DNA of 64,000 nucleotides, taken from contig BCKC01000003.1 in assembly GCA_001600455.1 (NCBI GenBank), positions 3,200,315 to 3,264,314 on the forward strand, given 5' to 3'. A program made the translations under genes and the position numbers. This document shows, in pieces, positions 45,961 to 56,500 of this stretch. Positions within the stretch are counted from its first letter, which is position 1. Every line of letters starts with the position of its first letter. Source of the DNA: Endocalyx cinctus. Its lineage: Eukaryota > Ascomycota > Sordariomycetes > Amphisphaeriales > Apiosporaceae. The notes under the pieces were generated by a model. The model saw only the letters and a list, made by a program, of their open reading frames with translations. It was not told the origin of the DNA and ran no database searches.

Positions 45961-47601
45961 TCAGAACGCCTCCCCGTCGTTCCGACCCCAGAGCTTGACC
46001 GTCCTATCATGACCTCCGCTTACGATCCACTTGCCGTTTCTGCTTACATCCACGCTCGCCGCCGGTCCGGTGTGTCCTTCGAGAGTCTGGACCAACGTCC
46101 AGTCGTCGGCCGAGAAGATCTTGACTTTCTTGTCGAACCCGCACGACACAAAGCATGTTCCCGACTTCTTCGGTGTCGCGTTACCCTTCTCGTCCGGATC
46201 CGGCGAGATGCCTTCCAGCGGGTCGTCTAAGCCCTTAAACCACCTTAAATCGGCTACGGCGCTGTTGTGCGCGCCGATCCCGCCGGTTCGCTGCACTTTC
46301 CTCACGTCCCAGCACTTGATCCAGCCATCGGCCGATCCCGTCAGAACTCGGTGGCCGTCGGAACCCCAGTCGATGCCGTGGATAGGCTTGATATGACCGT
46401 CCATGTGACCGTCCAAGATCATAACCGTCCTGCCCGATCGTAAATCCCATATCCTGCCAATGCTGTCTAGACCGCCACTAGCTAGGAGAGAACCATCGGT
46501 GTTAAAACTAACCGCAAAGACTCCTCGTGAATGTCCTTCTTGCAAGAGCAGTTCTTGGGTTGACTCGACGTCCCATAATCTCCAAGTAGTATCCTCGGAA
46601 GCGGAAGCAAGGTAGCGTCCGGACGGGTGAAATTCCACTCTACAAACCCGCTGATTGTGACCTTGGAGCGTAGTGAGGGGAGTATCCTGAGTTAGAGACC
46701 ACAAATTCACCTGACCTTCGGCACCACCAGATGCCAGGTTCACAGTTTCTGGCGAGATATTTCTCTCCGGGATTGTCGAGCCAGGCATCCAACTAATACC
46801 GCTGACCTTATTTGTGTGACCGCGGAGCGTAATCTTCTCCTCTAAATCCGGTATCGTGATGAGTCTGATAGAACCCCCCCAGTTGCCCGCGGCGACGAAC
46901 TCTCCGTTCGGAGATATCCGTACCATGCTCACGTGCCTGTCTCCCGCCGTCTGACTGCCCTGAAGTTCGAATCCTTGTAGACGCTCCTTCACCTGTTTGC
47001 GAAATTTCACGTGCGTTCGTAGCGGTATAGTCGCCTCCTTTTTCTGGACCTCCAGTCTCCGCTTCGCCCTCGGCAGAGAATACCGCGCCATGAACTGCCG
47101 CGCCCGTAATAACTCGTCGCTACCCTGCGTGTAGAATTCCTCCTCCTGATCCGCCTGGTCCTCCTCGGGCGCGTCCGCCATATCCACGTCCGGGGTCTCG
47201 TCCTTGCCCGCCTGCTCGGCCAGCGCGGCCATGAGCCCTCGTAACCGGTCTCGCCGATCCGCCGGGTCCTCTCCGAAGAGGGTCATGGGTTCGCCGAGCT
47301 CGCGCAGCTTCGCCCGCACGCGTCCGTCGTCCGTGGGTACGGCGATGCTGGCCGCCATCCGCTTGCGCTCGAACTGGGAAAGGATGGCGGACGCCTTTTC
47401 GGGGGCCACGCCCGCGGCGGCTGACGGCATGTCATAGTCTCGATCTATCGGGATCTCGTCCAGACTTATTCCGCGTTCCTACGTGGGAGAAAACAAGTTA
47501 GATTCATGCTACGCGCGTTCATGGAATACTTTCTGTAGATGATAGGATCGACATACCTCTTCTGCCTCCTCGACGTACGCCTGACGCGCTGGGTGCATCA
47601 T
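45961..47601 (-). CDS. PRP4: U4/U6 small nuclear ribonucleoprotein PRP4 (WD40)
   Basis: Core component of the U4/U6 di-snRNP required for tri-snRNP assembly and pre-mRNA splicing. Exon 1 (47601-47557) encodes 15 residues starting MMHPARQAYVEE; a 78-nt intron (GTATGT...GTAG) leads to exon 2 (47478-45961); 520 residues in all. The N-terminal region holds the splicing-factor motif (VRAKLRELGEPMTLFGEDPADRR, split here as LRELGEPMTLFGEDP), which is diagnostic for PRP4. A basic helical segment (LPRAKRRLEVQ) then leads to a seven-bladed WD40 propeller: GHTNKVSGISW, GHNQRVCRVEF, GHSRGVFAVSF, GHIKPIHGIDW, GAHNSAVADLRW and GHTGPAASVDV blades with ASGGAEGQVNLW and SASEDTTWRLWD ends. An acidic stretch lies near residues 85-110. 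A 23-residue insert (PDPDEKGNATPKKSG) sits in blade 6-7. Not to be confused with the S. pombe kinase of the same name. Confidence 0.95.
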
Positions 47602-48498
47602 TTTGGGCAACAACTATTTTTGTCGATTTGCATACAGGCGCATTTGACAAATTAAACGAAGTCTTTAAAAGAGTATTCGATATTTGTTAAGTTCGTTGCC
47701 TGTGTACTTTTACTAAACCTTTCTAGGAAGAATGGGTTGATACTTAGATTTTTTTTTTCTGTCCAGCTATCAAAGAGACAAGAATCTATGCATCACAAGA
47801 GAAAAGTGGATCTATACTTTTACACAGTAGTACAATGTAAGTTAGCGTAAAAAGCTACCCTTGCGCCCCTATATAGCATTATATATCGATTTCTGCATAT
47901 CTCGAATTAGGTTAGAAACGCTCAAACCTCTCTCTCATTACGGGAGGCTAATTTGATATTGTTGAAACTTCATCCACTCTCTTCAAAGACTTGGAAATCA
48001 ACGGGGTGATAAGACTTAATGTAACATCTTCTCCACATCTTAAACCTGCTTATTATTAGCAGCTTTCTCTTCGTTAATTTAAATGTAGAGATGGCGTAAC
48101 GATGACACGGTTATGGCACCAGACCTTATTTCTATAGGGCCGCTTATACGCTCTCTCGGCACCTGTGGTATTGTTTATTACCTAGGTAAGTTGGCTTCCG
48201 TGAAGCATGTGGGGAAGACATCACTCCACAAGTAATGAATGCCACTTCGCATAATCTGGTACAAGGCCTCACTGCCAATGCAGAGAGCCTAGTCCCGCAA
48301 TGGTTGTTACATTGGAGAAGATCGGGGTAGGTCTCCCGAGTAGAAACAAAAGGGGGGATTAGCTGACCCATGCGCATGACGAGTATAAATATAATGATCC
48401 ATCTTTTGACAGCCGCAATGCTCGTGTTCTTACCGATATAGCCTCTCGTGACTTTATCTCCTAGAAGTAAGGCGTAAATTGTTATATCGTCTGCTACG
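47602..48498. promoter_or_regulatory. Divergent promoter region, PRP4 / alpha-galactosidase
   Basis: 897 bases between PRP4 (-) and the alpha-galactosidase gene (+). Moderately AT-rich with a T run at 47751-47759. No CreA-type or other site is claimed. An open frame antisense across 48144-48563 has no family features and overlaps the galactosidase start. Confidence 0.5.
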
Positions 48499-50358
48499 AT
48501 GGCATTTGTCGCGATAGCTTTGCTCCCCTTCTTGGGGTTCAAGGTGCAGGCTACTCTTTTCAAGACGACGGCCCCGCCTATGGGATGGAATAGCTACAAT
48601 TATTACGCATGCGATCCTACGGAGGACATTATTAAAGCCAACGCCCAAGGGCTAGTGGATTTGGGTCTAGCAGATCTAGGTTATGTCTACACAACCATAG
48701 ACTGCGGCTGGATGACGACTGATAGAGACTCCGAGGGACGTCTGCAATGGAACACCACAATCTTTCCATCTGATGGAGCGGGCATGGGTGACTTTATCCA
48801 TAGCTTAGGTCTCAAATTTGGTCTCTACTCTGGCGCTGGATACTTTCAGTGTGGGTCGACAGACCTACCTGCTTCTCTAGGTATCTACCAAGCAACCGTT
48901 CGGAAAATAATACCGTATCATCTAACCCAAATATAGGTTATGAAGAAATCGATGCACAATCATTTGCTGAATGGGGAGGTGATTCGTTGAAGTCAGTATT
49001 CAACTCGAGCCACTGAAGATTTAAGAATACTAATGAGTTACAGGTATGACAACTGTTACGCTGTCACGCCAGATAACATGGTTGACTATACGTCTGCAGT
49101 GGCGACATCACCGGAAAGGCATCAGAAGATGGCCTCAATTCTTGATAGCCTCGATCACGACATCGCGTACTTTATCTGTCAGTGGGGTATTGGTGAGGAT
49201 CTCGGGGAATGGGCACCTCCAATCAGCAATATCTACAGAATCAGCAACGATATTTATAACTCTTGGAGAAACGTATGGCGCATCACCAACCAAGTTATCC
49301 CCTTTTACCGTTCTACCACCGTTGGCGCCTACCCAGATATGGATATGTTGATGTGAGTAACGATGTTATCTCTACACCCTTTTCTCTCTCTCTCTCTCTC
49401 TCTCTCCCTCTCTCTCTCTCCTTATATATATAATTGCAACTAACCAAAGAGGAAAAAAAAAAGTGTCGGCCTTGGTGCATTGTCTCCAGAAGAAGAGAGA
49501 TTTCACTTCAGTATATGGGCTATTAATAAATCGCCACTAAAGATAGGGGCGCCGACACTGACTGATATTACACCAGCCGAGGCCTTTGATGTGCTCGGAA
49601 ACGCTGAAGTTATTGCTATCAATCAGGATTCCCTGAGCAAGCAGGCGAGATTGATTAGGCGATACACCGAAGAAGAGTGGGACATCTGGGCTGGCGAGTT
49701 ATCGAACTCGCGGATGGTATTGGGTATCGCAAATTGGAGAAATGACTCGCAAACGGTGCAGTTTGACCTAGCCGCCGTGAACGTCTCGTCAGCTTCAGCT
49801 CGCGATGTTTGGGCAGCCGAGGATTTAGGGGTAATTTCGGGCGTCCAGAATATGACTCTGAAGGGCCACGAGATGAAACTATTCGTCCTTTCTGACATGG
49901 CCGCTGCGTCATCCCTCCCGAAGTCAGCAGGTTATTACTCAGCCACGGATGCCGCCCTTTCCGGCAGCGCGGCGGATGTCACTTGTGGCACGGACGAATG
50001 TTTGCCAGGCGGTGGCAAAGTTGGAGACATCCTGACGCAAACTGACCAGGTTACTTTCGACGCGGTAACGACTGGCTCAGACGGGCTCAAATTGATTGGT
50101 GTCGACTATATCAACTACGAGCTCGCCCTTGACTCAGCTTGGGGTTGGGGATCAAACACGAGAAACATGACGGTTTCGGTCAACGGTGGTACACCAAAAC
50201 GCTGGGCTTTCCCTATCTCGGGTGGTAACTGGTTTGAATCCGACAGGTTATTCATCGAAGTAGATGGATTCGTGGCAGGGACAACTAATCAAGTTGTGTT
50301 TGCCGCCGCCGGAAGCTCACCCGCTCCTGACCTCGTTGGTTTTGAGGTGTTCGAGTAA
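48499..50358 (+). CDS. Secreted alpha-galactosidase, GH27
   Basis: Releases terminal alpha-1,6-galactose from galactomannan or raffinose-type sugars (EC 3.2.1.22). Exons 48499-48880, 48937-48991, 49044-49352 and 49464-50358 give 546 residues; introns are 56, 52 and 111 nt. The signal peptide is MAFVAIALLPFLGFKVQA, cleaved before TLFKTT. The GH27 landmarks follow: PPMGWNSYNYYAC, DCGWMTTDRD, GLKFGLYSGAG, then KYDNCY with the nucleophile Asp about 148, FICQWGIGEDLGEWA, YRISND with the acid/base Asp about 215, and PDMDMLIVGLG rejoined across intron 3. A C-terminal beta-rich region of about 145 residues (from about 400) resembles a CBM35-like or NPCBM-like sugar-binding module, as in the long A. 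niger AglD-type enzymes; this is tentative. Intron 3 carries a CT microsatellite. Several Asn-X-Ser/Thr sites are present. Confidence 0.92.
49380..49420 (+). repeat. CT microsatellite inside intron 3 of the alpha-galactosidase gene
   Basis: About twenty CT units interrupted once by CCC sit between the donor at 49353 and the acceptor at 49463. The tract could serve as a polypyrimidine element, although it is 40-60 bases from the acceptor. Confidence 0.85.
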
Positions 50359-52040
50359 AAAAAAAAAAAACACTCTATATACACCTACATATATACATAG
50401 TAATAATAGTTGAACACCTAGGCAATTAATACCAAGCAGTTTAATAGCTTTACGGGCATGTGAAAATAAAGGTCTTAGTCACAATTGGTCCCATGATACC
50501 GAGACACTCTTGAACACGTGGGATGTGTTACTTGGACACGAAGGTTAATTACTAGGTAATCAGTCATAAAGACGCGTTGAAAGGGAGGGGAGAGTTGACG
50601 GGATAATTCAGTTTGTTTGTACAGGCGATCAGGTACAAGTCGGTTGCGATACCAACTTAGGAAGTCGACGCATTAGGCACGGCCCGTGGGAGGAATCCGG
50701 AAGTTTGATTTGTACATACACGCACTATTTAATTTATCTCGTATTATTTTTACAACGTTAAATAACGAGTACGTTTACTAGTGATGGAATAGGTAAGTGA
50801 AAGAATCTTGGAAATATAAGAACATGGAATTCCAGAGGAATTCAGGAATAATTCGAGAATGTGTACTACAACTACTTGGGTTAGCGAGAATTATTGGGCA
50901 TGAACAGGTATTATTACGACGACTCTATTTTGAGATTAAAACGAGATGACAGGAATGCGTGATCAGCGATACGTTAAGCGGTAATTGGTCATTTGGTAGG
51001 GAGTATTTACACAGCTTATTATAAAATAACAAGATATTTACAGGGCAAGCAGGGCTGTTATCCGACGGTTATGTAAGGTACCAAAAGACGTACTTACTGC
51101 CCAGGTGTGTAGGTACCTAGATGCCTACGAATAAGTGTACCAACTTAGGGACCGGGGGATTTTTGTAGCGTATTAAATGTATTTAGGTATACTATGTATT
51201 TAGGTAATATATCTTTATTGATACTATGATTATTTTAATTTATTCTATTCTATTATTTATTTATTTATTTAATTTTTTACACGTAAAGAAAATCAAAAAA
51301 AAAAAAAAGTACATAGTATACATAGTACCTAGGTAGGTAGAGAGTAATCATTATTATTTTATTGGGCACGAAGGAATGGGCTGAGATTTACGGGGCTTCA
51401 GCGGGCTTTGGCTTGTGACAATGGTGGTTGTATACCCTCCTGTAGTGTGGTGTAGTGTGGTGTAGTGTGGTCACTGTGGTCGCCGTGGTCGCCGTGGTGT
51501 AAATAGCGCGTATAGATCTTACCGATCTGACCTAAACTTACCTAAACAAGGTAACACGTCTCCACTACTTTAAAATATCTTTTTTTAATCTTGAATTTTA
51601 AACATTTTCTTTCTTTTCCCTCTTCTCTTTTTACTTTTTGAACTTTAACACCTTTTCGGTGAACATCCTTAATAAAAAACATCTTCGTAGGAACCATAAC
51701 TTAACTAAACCGCGCAACCCCAAATGAATCAGCAAAAGAACCAAGACACTATTTTTTCTTCATTTTCTTGCCAGATGCTCAACCCGACCATCCAGCCAAT
51801 CTTTCTACTTTATATTTGCGAAGCCCGAGCTGACGCAGAGCGACGACGTGGAACCCGCCTACCCTGAATCGGGGCGGGTTGAAAGGTTTTTTTTTTTTTT
51901 TTTTTCCTGGAATTATATATTTTTATTACCAAACATATCGACGGTAAACCCGAGAAATTAAAAACGGGGTTATAAAGAAAAAGGCCTATTACGAGAAAAA
52001 AGAATAGACAAAAAGAAAGAGAGGATATTATTACACAAAG
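50359..52040. other. Intergenic, promoter of the AGC kinase (1.7 kb)
   Basis: AT-rich. It holds TAGGTA/ACCTAGGTAGG words at 51105-51340, a poly-A run at 51296-51308, a 10-bp tandem repeat (51441-51500) and a poly-T run of about 20 at 51887-51906 which is about 135 bases before the kinase ATG and probably in its promoter or leader. No gene is recognised; the antisense frame at 51810-52427 is an artefact of the kinase 5' end. Confidence 0.55.
51441..51500 (+). repeat. TGTAGTGTGG tandem repeat with diverged tail
   Basis: Three perfect 10-bp units (51441-51470) continue as TCACTGTGGT and then two copies of the 9-bp CGCCGTGGT (51481-51498). The shared TGTGG/CGTGG core suggests one repeat drifting in unit length. 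Confidence 0.8.
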
Positions 52041-53558
52041 ATGACAATGTTGCCACTTGCCGCTCCCGCGGTTACCACCGTACGAGGCTTCGCGCCCACC
52101 CCGATCGTTTCTGGCGACGAAGATTCCGATTATTGCCCCACGCCACCCCTCTCCGCCCGACGTGGTCGCACGCCCCGCATCGACGATGTTGTCAGCGCGA
52201 ACTGCAGCCCTATCCTTCGAGGCCATAACTCGCCCGGTATTAGCGGTATAGCTAAGATGCGCCAAAAGATGGAGCATATTAGCCTCGATACCTCGCGAGC
52301 CAGCACCATGACCCGAACTCGCAGCAGCAGTCGCATTCGCTGCATGAGCGGCAGTCAGACCACCGGTCGTAGCGAAGACGAGATTTCCGACGCGGGATCT
52401 GTCAGCTACGAGGTTAACCTGGAGCATGACTTTGTTAGCGAGAGTGTGCGCGAGAAATCCAAGTTCGGAATAGTCGAAGGTGGGCTTGTACCTCGAAAGA
52501 TGCAGGCCGAAGACTTCGAACCCCTGCGTTGTCTCGGGAAGGGTACATATGGAACCGTTATCCTCGTCAAGCAGCGGACTACTGGCCGGCTATACGCGCA
52601 GAAGCAGTTTAAGAAAGCGTCGGTCGTCGTACACAAGAAGCTGGTAGAGCAGACCAAGACCGAACGACAGATACTCGAATCCATCAACAGGCATCCGTTC
52701 GTTGTCAACCTCTACTACGCTTTCCAAGATCACGAGAAGCTCTACCTTATCCTCGAGTACGGCCAAGGCGGAGAACTGTTCACTCATCTCAACACCGAAA
52801 AGATCTTCCCGGAGCCTACCGCCGCATTTTACATGGGTGAAATGTTGCTAGCACTGAGCTATCTTCACGATGCCCTCGGCGTTGTCTACAGGGACTTGAA
52901 GCCCGAGAACTGCCTCTTGGATGCGTACGGTCACCTGCTGCTCACCGACTTCGGCCTCTCCAAAGTCGCCGTCGAGGATGCTGGGTGTAGGTCCATCCTC
53001 GGCACCGTCGACTACATGGCACCAGAGGTTGTGCTAGGCCAAAAGTACGGCAAGCCCGTGGATTGGTGGTCTTTCGGCGCCTTAGGTTACGATCTTATGA
53101 CGGGAAACCCGCCATTCCGTGGAGGCAACCACGCCAAAATCCAAGAGAACATCGTCAAGCAGAAACTTGTTTTGCCGTATTTCTTGAGCGCCGACGCTAA
53201 GGATTTGCTTACGCGTCTCCTTAAGAAAGATCCTGCGAAGCGGTTGGGCTCGAACATGCCGAAGGATCTACAGACACTCAAGAAGCACAGGTTCTTCCGC
53301 AAGATAGACTGGAAGAAACTCGAAGCGCGCGAAATGGAGCCTCCCATTCAGCCAATGATCACCGACCCTGAATTGGCCGAAAACTTCGCACCCGAGTTCA
53401 CGGATCTGTCTCTCAGCCCGCTGATCACCACCAAGGATCCCTGGAGTGGCGTCTCGCCCAAGGACGGTTTAAAAGACGACCCCTTCGGTGGCTTCAGCTA
53501 CGTCGCTTCTAGCAGTCTGCTGGAGAGTAAAGGCGCATTTATGATGACGGAAGCTTAG
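52041..53558 (+). CDS. AGC-family Ser/Thr kinase, S6K/Psk1-like
   Basis: Cytoplasmic kinase, likely downstream of TOR and PDK1 and acting on ribosomal protein S6 by analogy with S. pombe Psk1. Single exon of 505 residues. Residues 1-160 are a Ser/Arg-rich regulatory region. The catalytic domain runs from about 165 to 425: LGKGTYGTVILVK glycine loop, YAQKQFKK lysine, YRDLKPENCLL catalytic loop, LLTDFGLSKV magnesium loop, then CRSILGTVDYMAPEV, the activation segment with Ser rather than Thr at the PDK1 site position. KDPAKRLGSN marks the AGC C-terminus, followed by PEFTDLSLSPL (turn-motif region) and the hydrophobic motif FGGFSYV with its phosphorylatable Ser. All kinase essentials are intact. 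The activation-loop wording SILGT rather than TFCGT points to the Psk1-type rather than to Ypk/Sck. No intron is needed. Confidence 0.9.
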   Translation: MTMLPLAAPAVTTVRGFAPTPIVSGDEDSDYCPTPPLSARRGRTPRIDDVVSANCSPILRGHNSPGISGIAKMRQKMEHISLDTSRASTMTRTRSSSRIRCMSGSQTTGRSEDEISDAGSVSYEVNLEHDFVSESVREKSKFGIVEGGLVPRKMQAEDFEPLRCLGKGTYGTVILVKQRTTGRLYAQKQFKKASVVVHKKLVEQTKTERQILESINRHPFVVNLYYAFQDHEKLYLILEYGQGGELFTHLNTEKIFPEPTAAFYMGEMLLALSYLHDALGVVYRDLKPENCLLDAYGHLLLTDFGLSKVAVEDAGCRSILGTVDYMAPEVVLGQKYGKPVDWWSFGALGYDLMTGNPPFRGGNHAKIQENIVKQKLVLPYFLSADAKDLLTRLLKKDPAKRLGSNMPKDLQTLKKHRFFRKIDWKKLEAREMEPPIQPMITDPELAENFAPEFTDLSLSPLITTKDPWSGVSPKDGLKDDPFGGFSYVASSSLLESKGAFMMTEA

Positions 53559-56500
53559 GAGAAAGAACATTCATTCATGACTCCTGCTAACGAACGTGAC
53601 GATGTTGAGAAGTGAAGAAGGGGGACATCACATGGGTTGTCAATATCAGCCATAAGTGGCGGTATATCACGAGCCAACATCTTTTATTATTACTTTTCTG
53701 TTATTTTATGGACATGCTCATCATTTTTCTTCACGTTGTTCATATACAGCGAGAAATTGTTGTCTGAATATGGACATACTTAGATTTGAACGGGTCACTG
53801 GTATAGGAAAAGCAAATGGGATTATTGATTCATTATGCGGTGGGTTTCGGTTACTATTTTATATTAGAGCGTTATTGTTTTCTCTTCGTTTTATTCATGT
53901 TTATTTCATTCGTTTATTTAATTAGACAAATATATTTCTACGCGAGAGTTAAACCTCAACGATGGAATGCGTCCCAATGACAAAGAACTCTTGCATTATA
54001 ATTGATCAACTGCAAACAGAGAGCTCCTGTTTGGTTCCCCCTTGTTGATAGGTTGACACCTATATACCCACGAAGAATACGTACACAAGCCGTCCTACTC
54101 AGAAGGGAGCACAAATTCTAGAAGCACGATGATCACATCGAGATGTGCACTATCGTTGACTTACGTCAGAGCACATATGCTCGTAGTTTGTCGGGTCCTC
54201 GGGGCGTTGGACTCGTTACAGCCGTTGCGGAAGTGGGCGTATGTACGCAACCGGTCTCGGAAGAAGTCTTTTTTTCTGACCGGTATTCAGGAAGATGGCG
54301 ACTCGGCCGACGAGAGGAGAGAGAGGGCGGGTGGATACATGTGATCAATAAACCTTCGTTTACGATGGTCGCAACCCAACTCGCGTTAAGCAGAATGTTT
54401 GCCGTCTGTTAATAAAAAGCGTATGGTTACTCTTAGATGAAGGGGTGTATCGGTTCGTGACCGAATATGCTCGCCTCAGCTAAAAAAGGGTTTAGTTGAA
54501 GAAGCGACGATAATACTAGGAAGACAGGAAAGAAATCCTTGTTGAAAACTTCATCTTCCCTTGCCTCCTTTAGAGCCCTTCTGGCACTGACTCTAGTCCT
54601 TTCCTTCGTTTATGTGCTGCTTACCAGCTTCTCCTCTCTCTTCTTACCTGCGACGCCCTTACACATGAAATACAAACAGTCGTCCGGGTGGGTAAGGGAA
54701 GCTACTTAAGAAAGCCGTGATTGAAATTATATCACACTCGCCTTGAATTACTCGAGAGCTGCCAACGAGGCCGGGTAGAGGTAGTTGCACCATTAAAAGT
54801 AGTTAGGCTCATAAATGGTCGGGCAAGATGAGATTTGGGTGATCTGATCAATGACGAAACTGTATATACGGCGGCCAGTCGTTTCGCTTTCTCTGCTTCC
54901 GTTTCCCGCTGTCCGTTCCCGGTTCCCGGCTTCTAGTTTTGCTATGTCACAGATAATGCTCAGAATTCTTTTGAGGAGAGAGGAATTGATGTCAAGTCTG
55001 TTTTCAGCACTTCACTGCGGACTTGGGACGCCCGGAGTTTATATCATCACTATTATCGTCACGTCGGTCCTGGCACCATCCATCTCTGACTATCGATAAA
55101 AATCTCGTTTGCGACGGTAAGTCTGAAAATTGGCTATCTCGTGTTTTTTTTTTTTTTTCAAATCGCATTTGAATTATTATTCGACCAAAAATATTATATG
55201 TAAGAAATAAATATAAAAAACGAATGGAGACTATAAATGCTTTATTTTTGTTTTTCTCCTTTTCGCAGGGCACATTTTCGCCCTAGAAGTGTCACGTTCT
55301 GTGAGCCAAGTCTACCAAGGCATACTTTTATCAAATAACAAGAAGTTCAAAATTTAAAAAAAAAAAAATTACCAGTTTAGAGATATGAGTTAGATATAAA
55401 TACATCTATCCAGGTTGAGTAAAAAGCCTCCAAGTTACATAGTAAGGTTCCATTGGAAATGATCTGCTACAAATTACTAGGCCATGACTATTTGACAATT
55501 CAAGAAATCTCATTTTCCTAATGGGATTTAGAAAAAGCAAAAAAAAAAAAAGAATAGGAGTGCAAGAAAGGAGAAGTCTCCAACCGGATTTTTTCGAGGG
55601 TATTGCTACGAAGAGAAATGATATACATACCACTGGATACTACATATATAACATCATCTAAAAATACCCCCTTTTCTTTATTTACTACGACAGTAGTGTA
55701 TTATATACTACAACCCCAGAGAGCGATTTACCCGGCGGCGAATCTTGTAGCGTCACGATACCCGGGAACTTTAGACTTACGCTACTGATTTCAACGTCAA
55801 ATGTAGGAATGTTGAGAATTTTTCTTTCTTTCTTCGTCTTTTCTTTTTCTCTCTCAACTTTAGCAACTCCGCTGCAAGCTAGGTCTTAGTCCAAGGATAC
55901 TTGTCTCTCTCCTTTTGGGACATGATATGATTATACTATGTTCAAGTCTACGAAAAAGCCCAGCCTTCACCCAAAAGAAATGACTAGGATATGCGTAAAC
56001 TTAACGCCTACGTTTTTTCTCTCTCTCTCTCTCTCTCTCTCCGTCTATCTCCAAGTTGAGAGGAGGGAAAAGGAAAAAACGGCAATGACTTAGCAGGGAG
56101 GCCTCATTTCGCAGGGCTTCTTCACCGTCATTCATGTTCTTTTTGAGATTTTTTTTTTTTTTTAAAAAACCTTACCTTATCTCTCTCTAGTCTTTCCAGG
56201 CCTTCTTTGAATATCATAGGGCGGAGCTGGGGTGCACGGGTAGAGGGGAAAGGGAAGACGCGCGTCGTTGCCCGATGGCTCGGGTCTAAAAACCATGCAT
56301 ATGTGCCGTTACGCGGTGTTAGAGGGAATATGAGAGAGAGAGGAGGGGAGAGAAAGAGAGAAAAAAGTTAAAATAATCTGAAACAAATTCTATTCGGACC
56401 CGTAGGGCAGAAAGAGAAGGAAATAAAAGTACGTACATTTGGGATTGGATCACAATTATCAAGCATATCGGCATATCATATCAATGTTAGTAAGATTGTC

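Noticed and set aside
51810..52427. 205-codon antisense frame at the AGC kinase 5' end
   Set aside because: Includes a poly-Lys run from a poly-T tract and overlaps the clear kinase reading frame.
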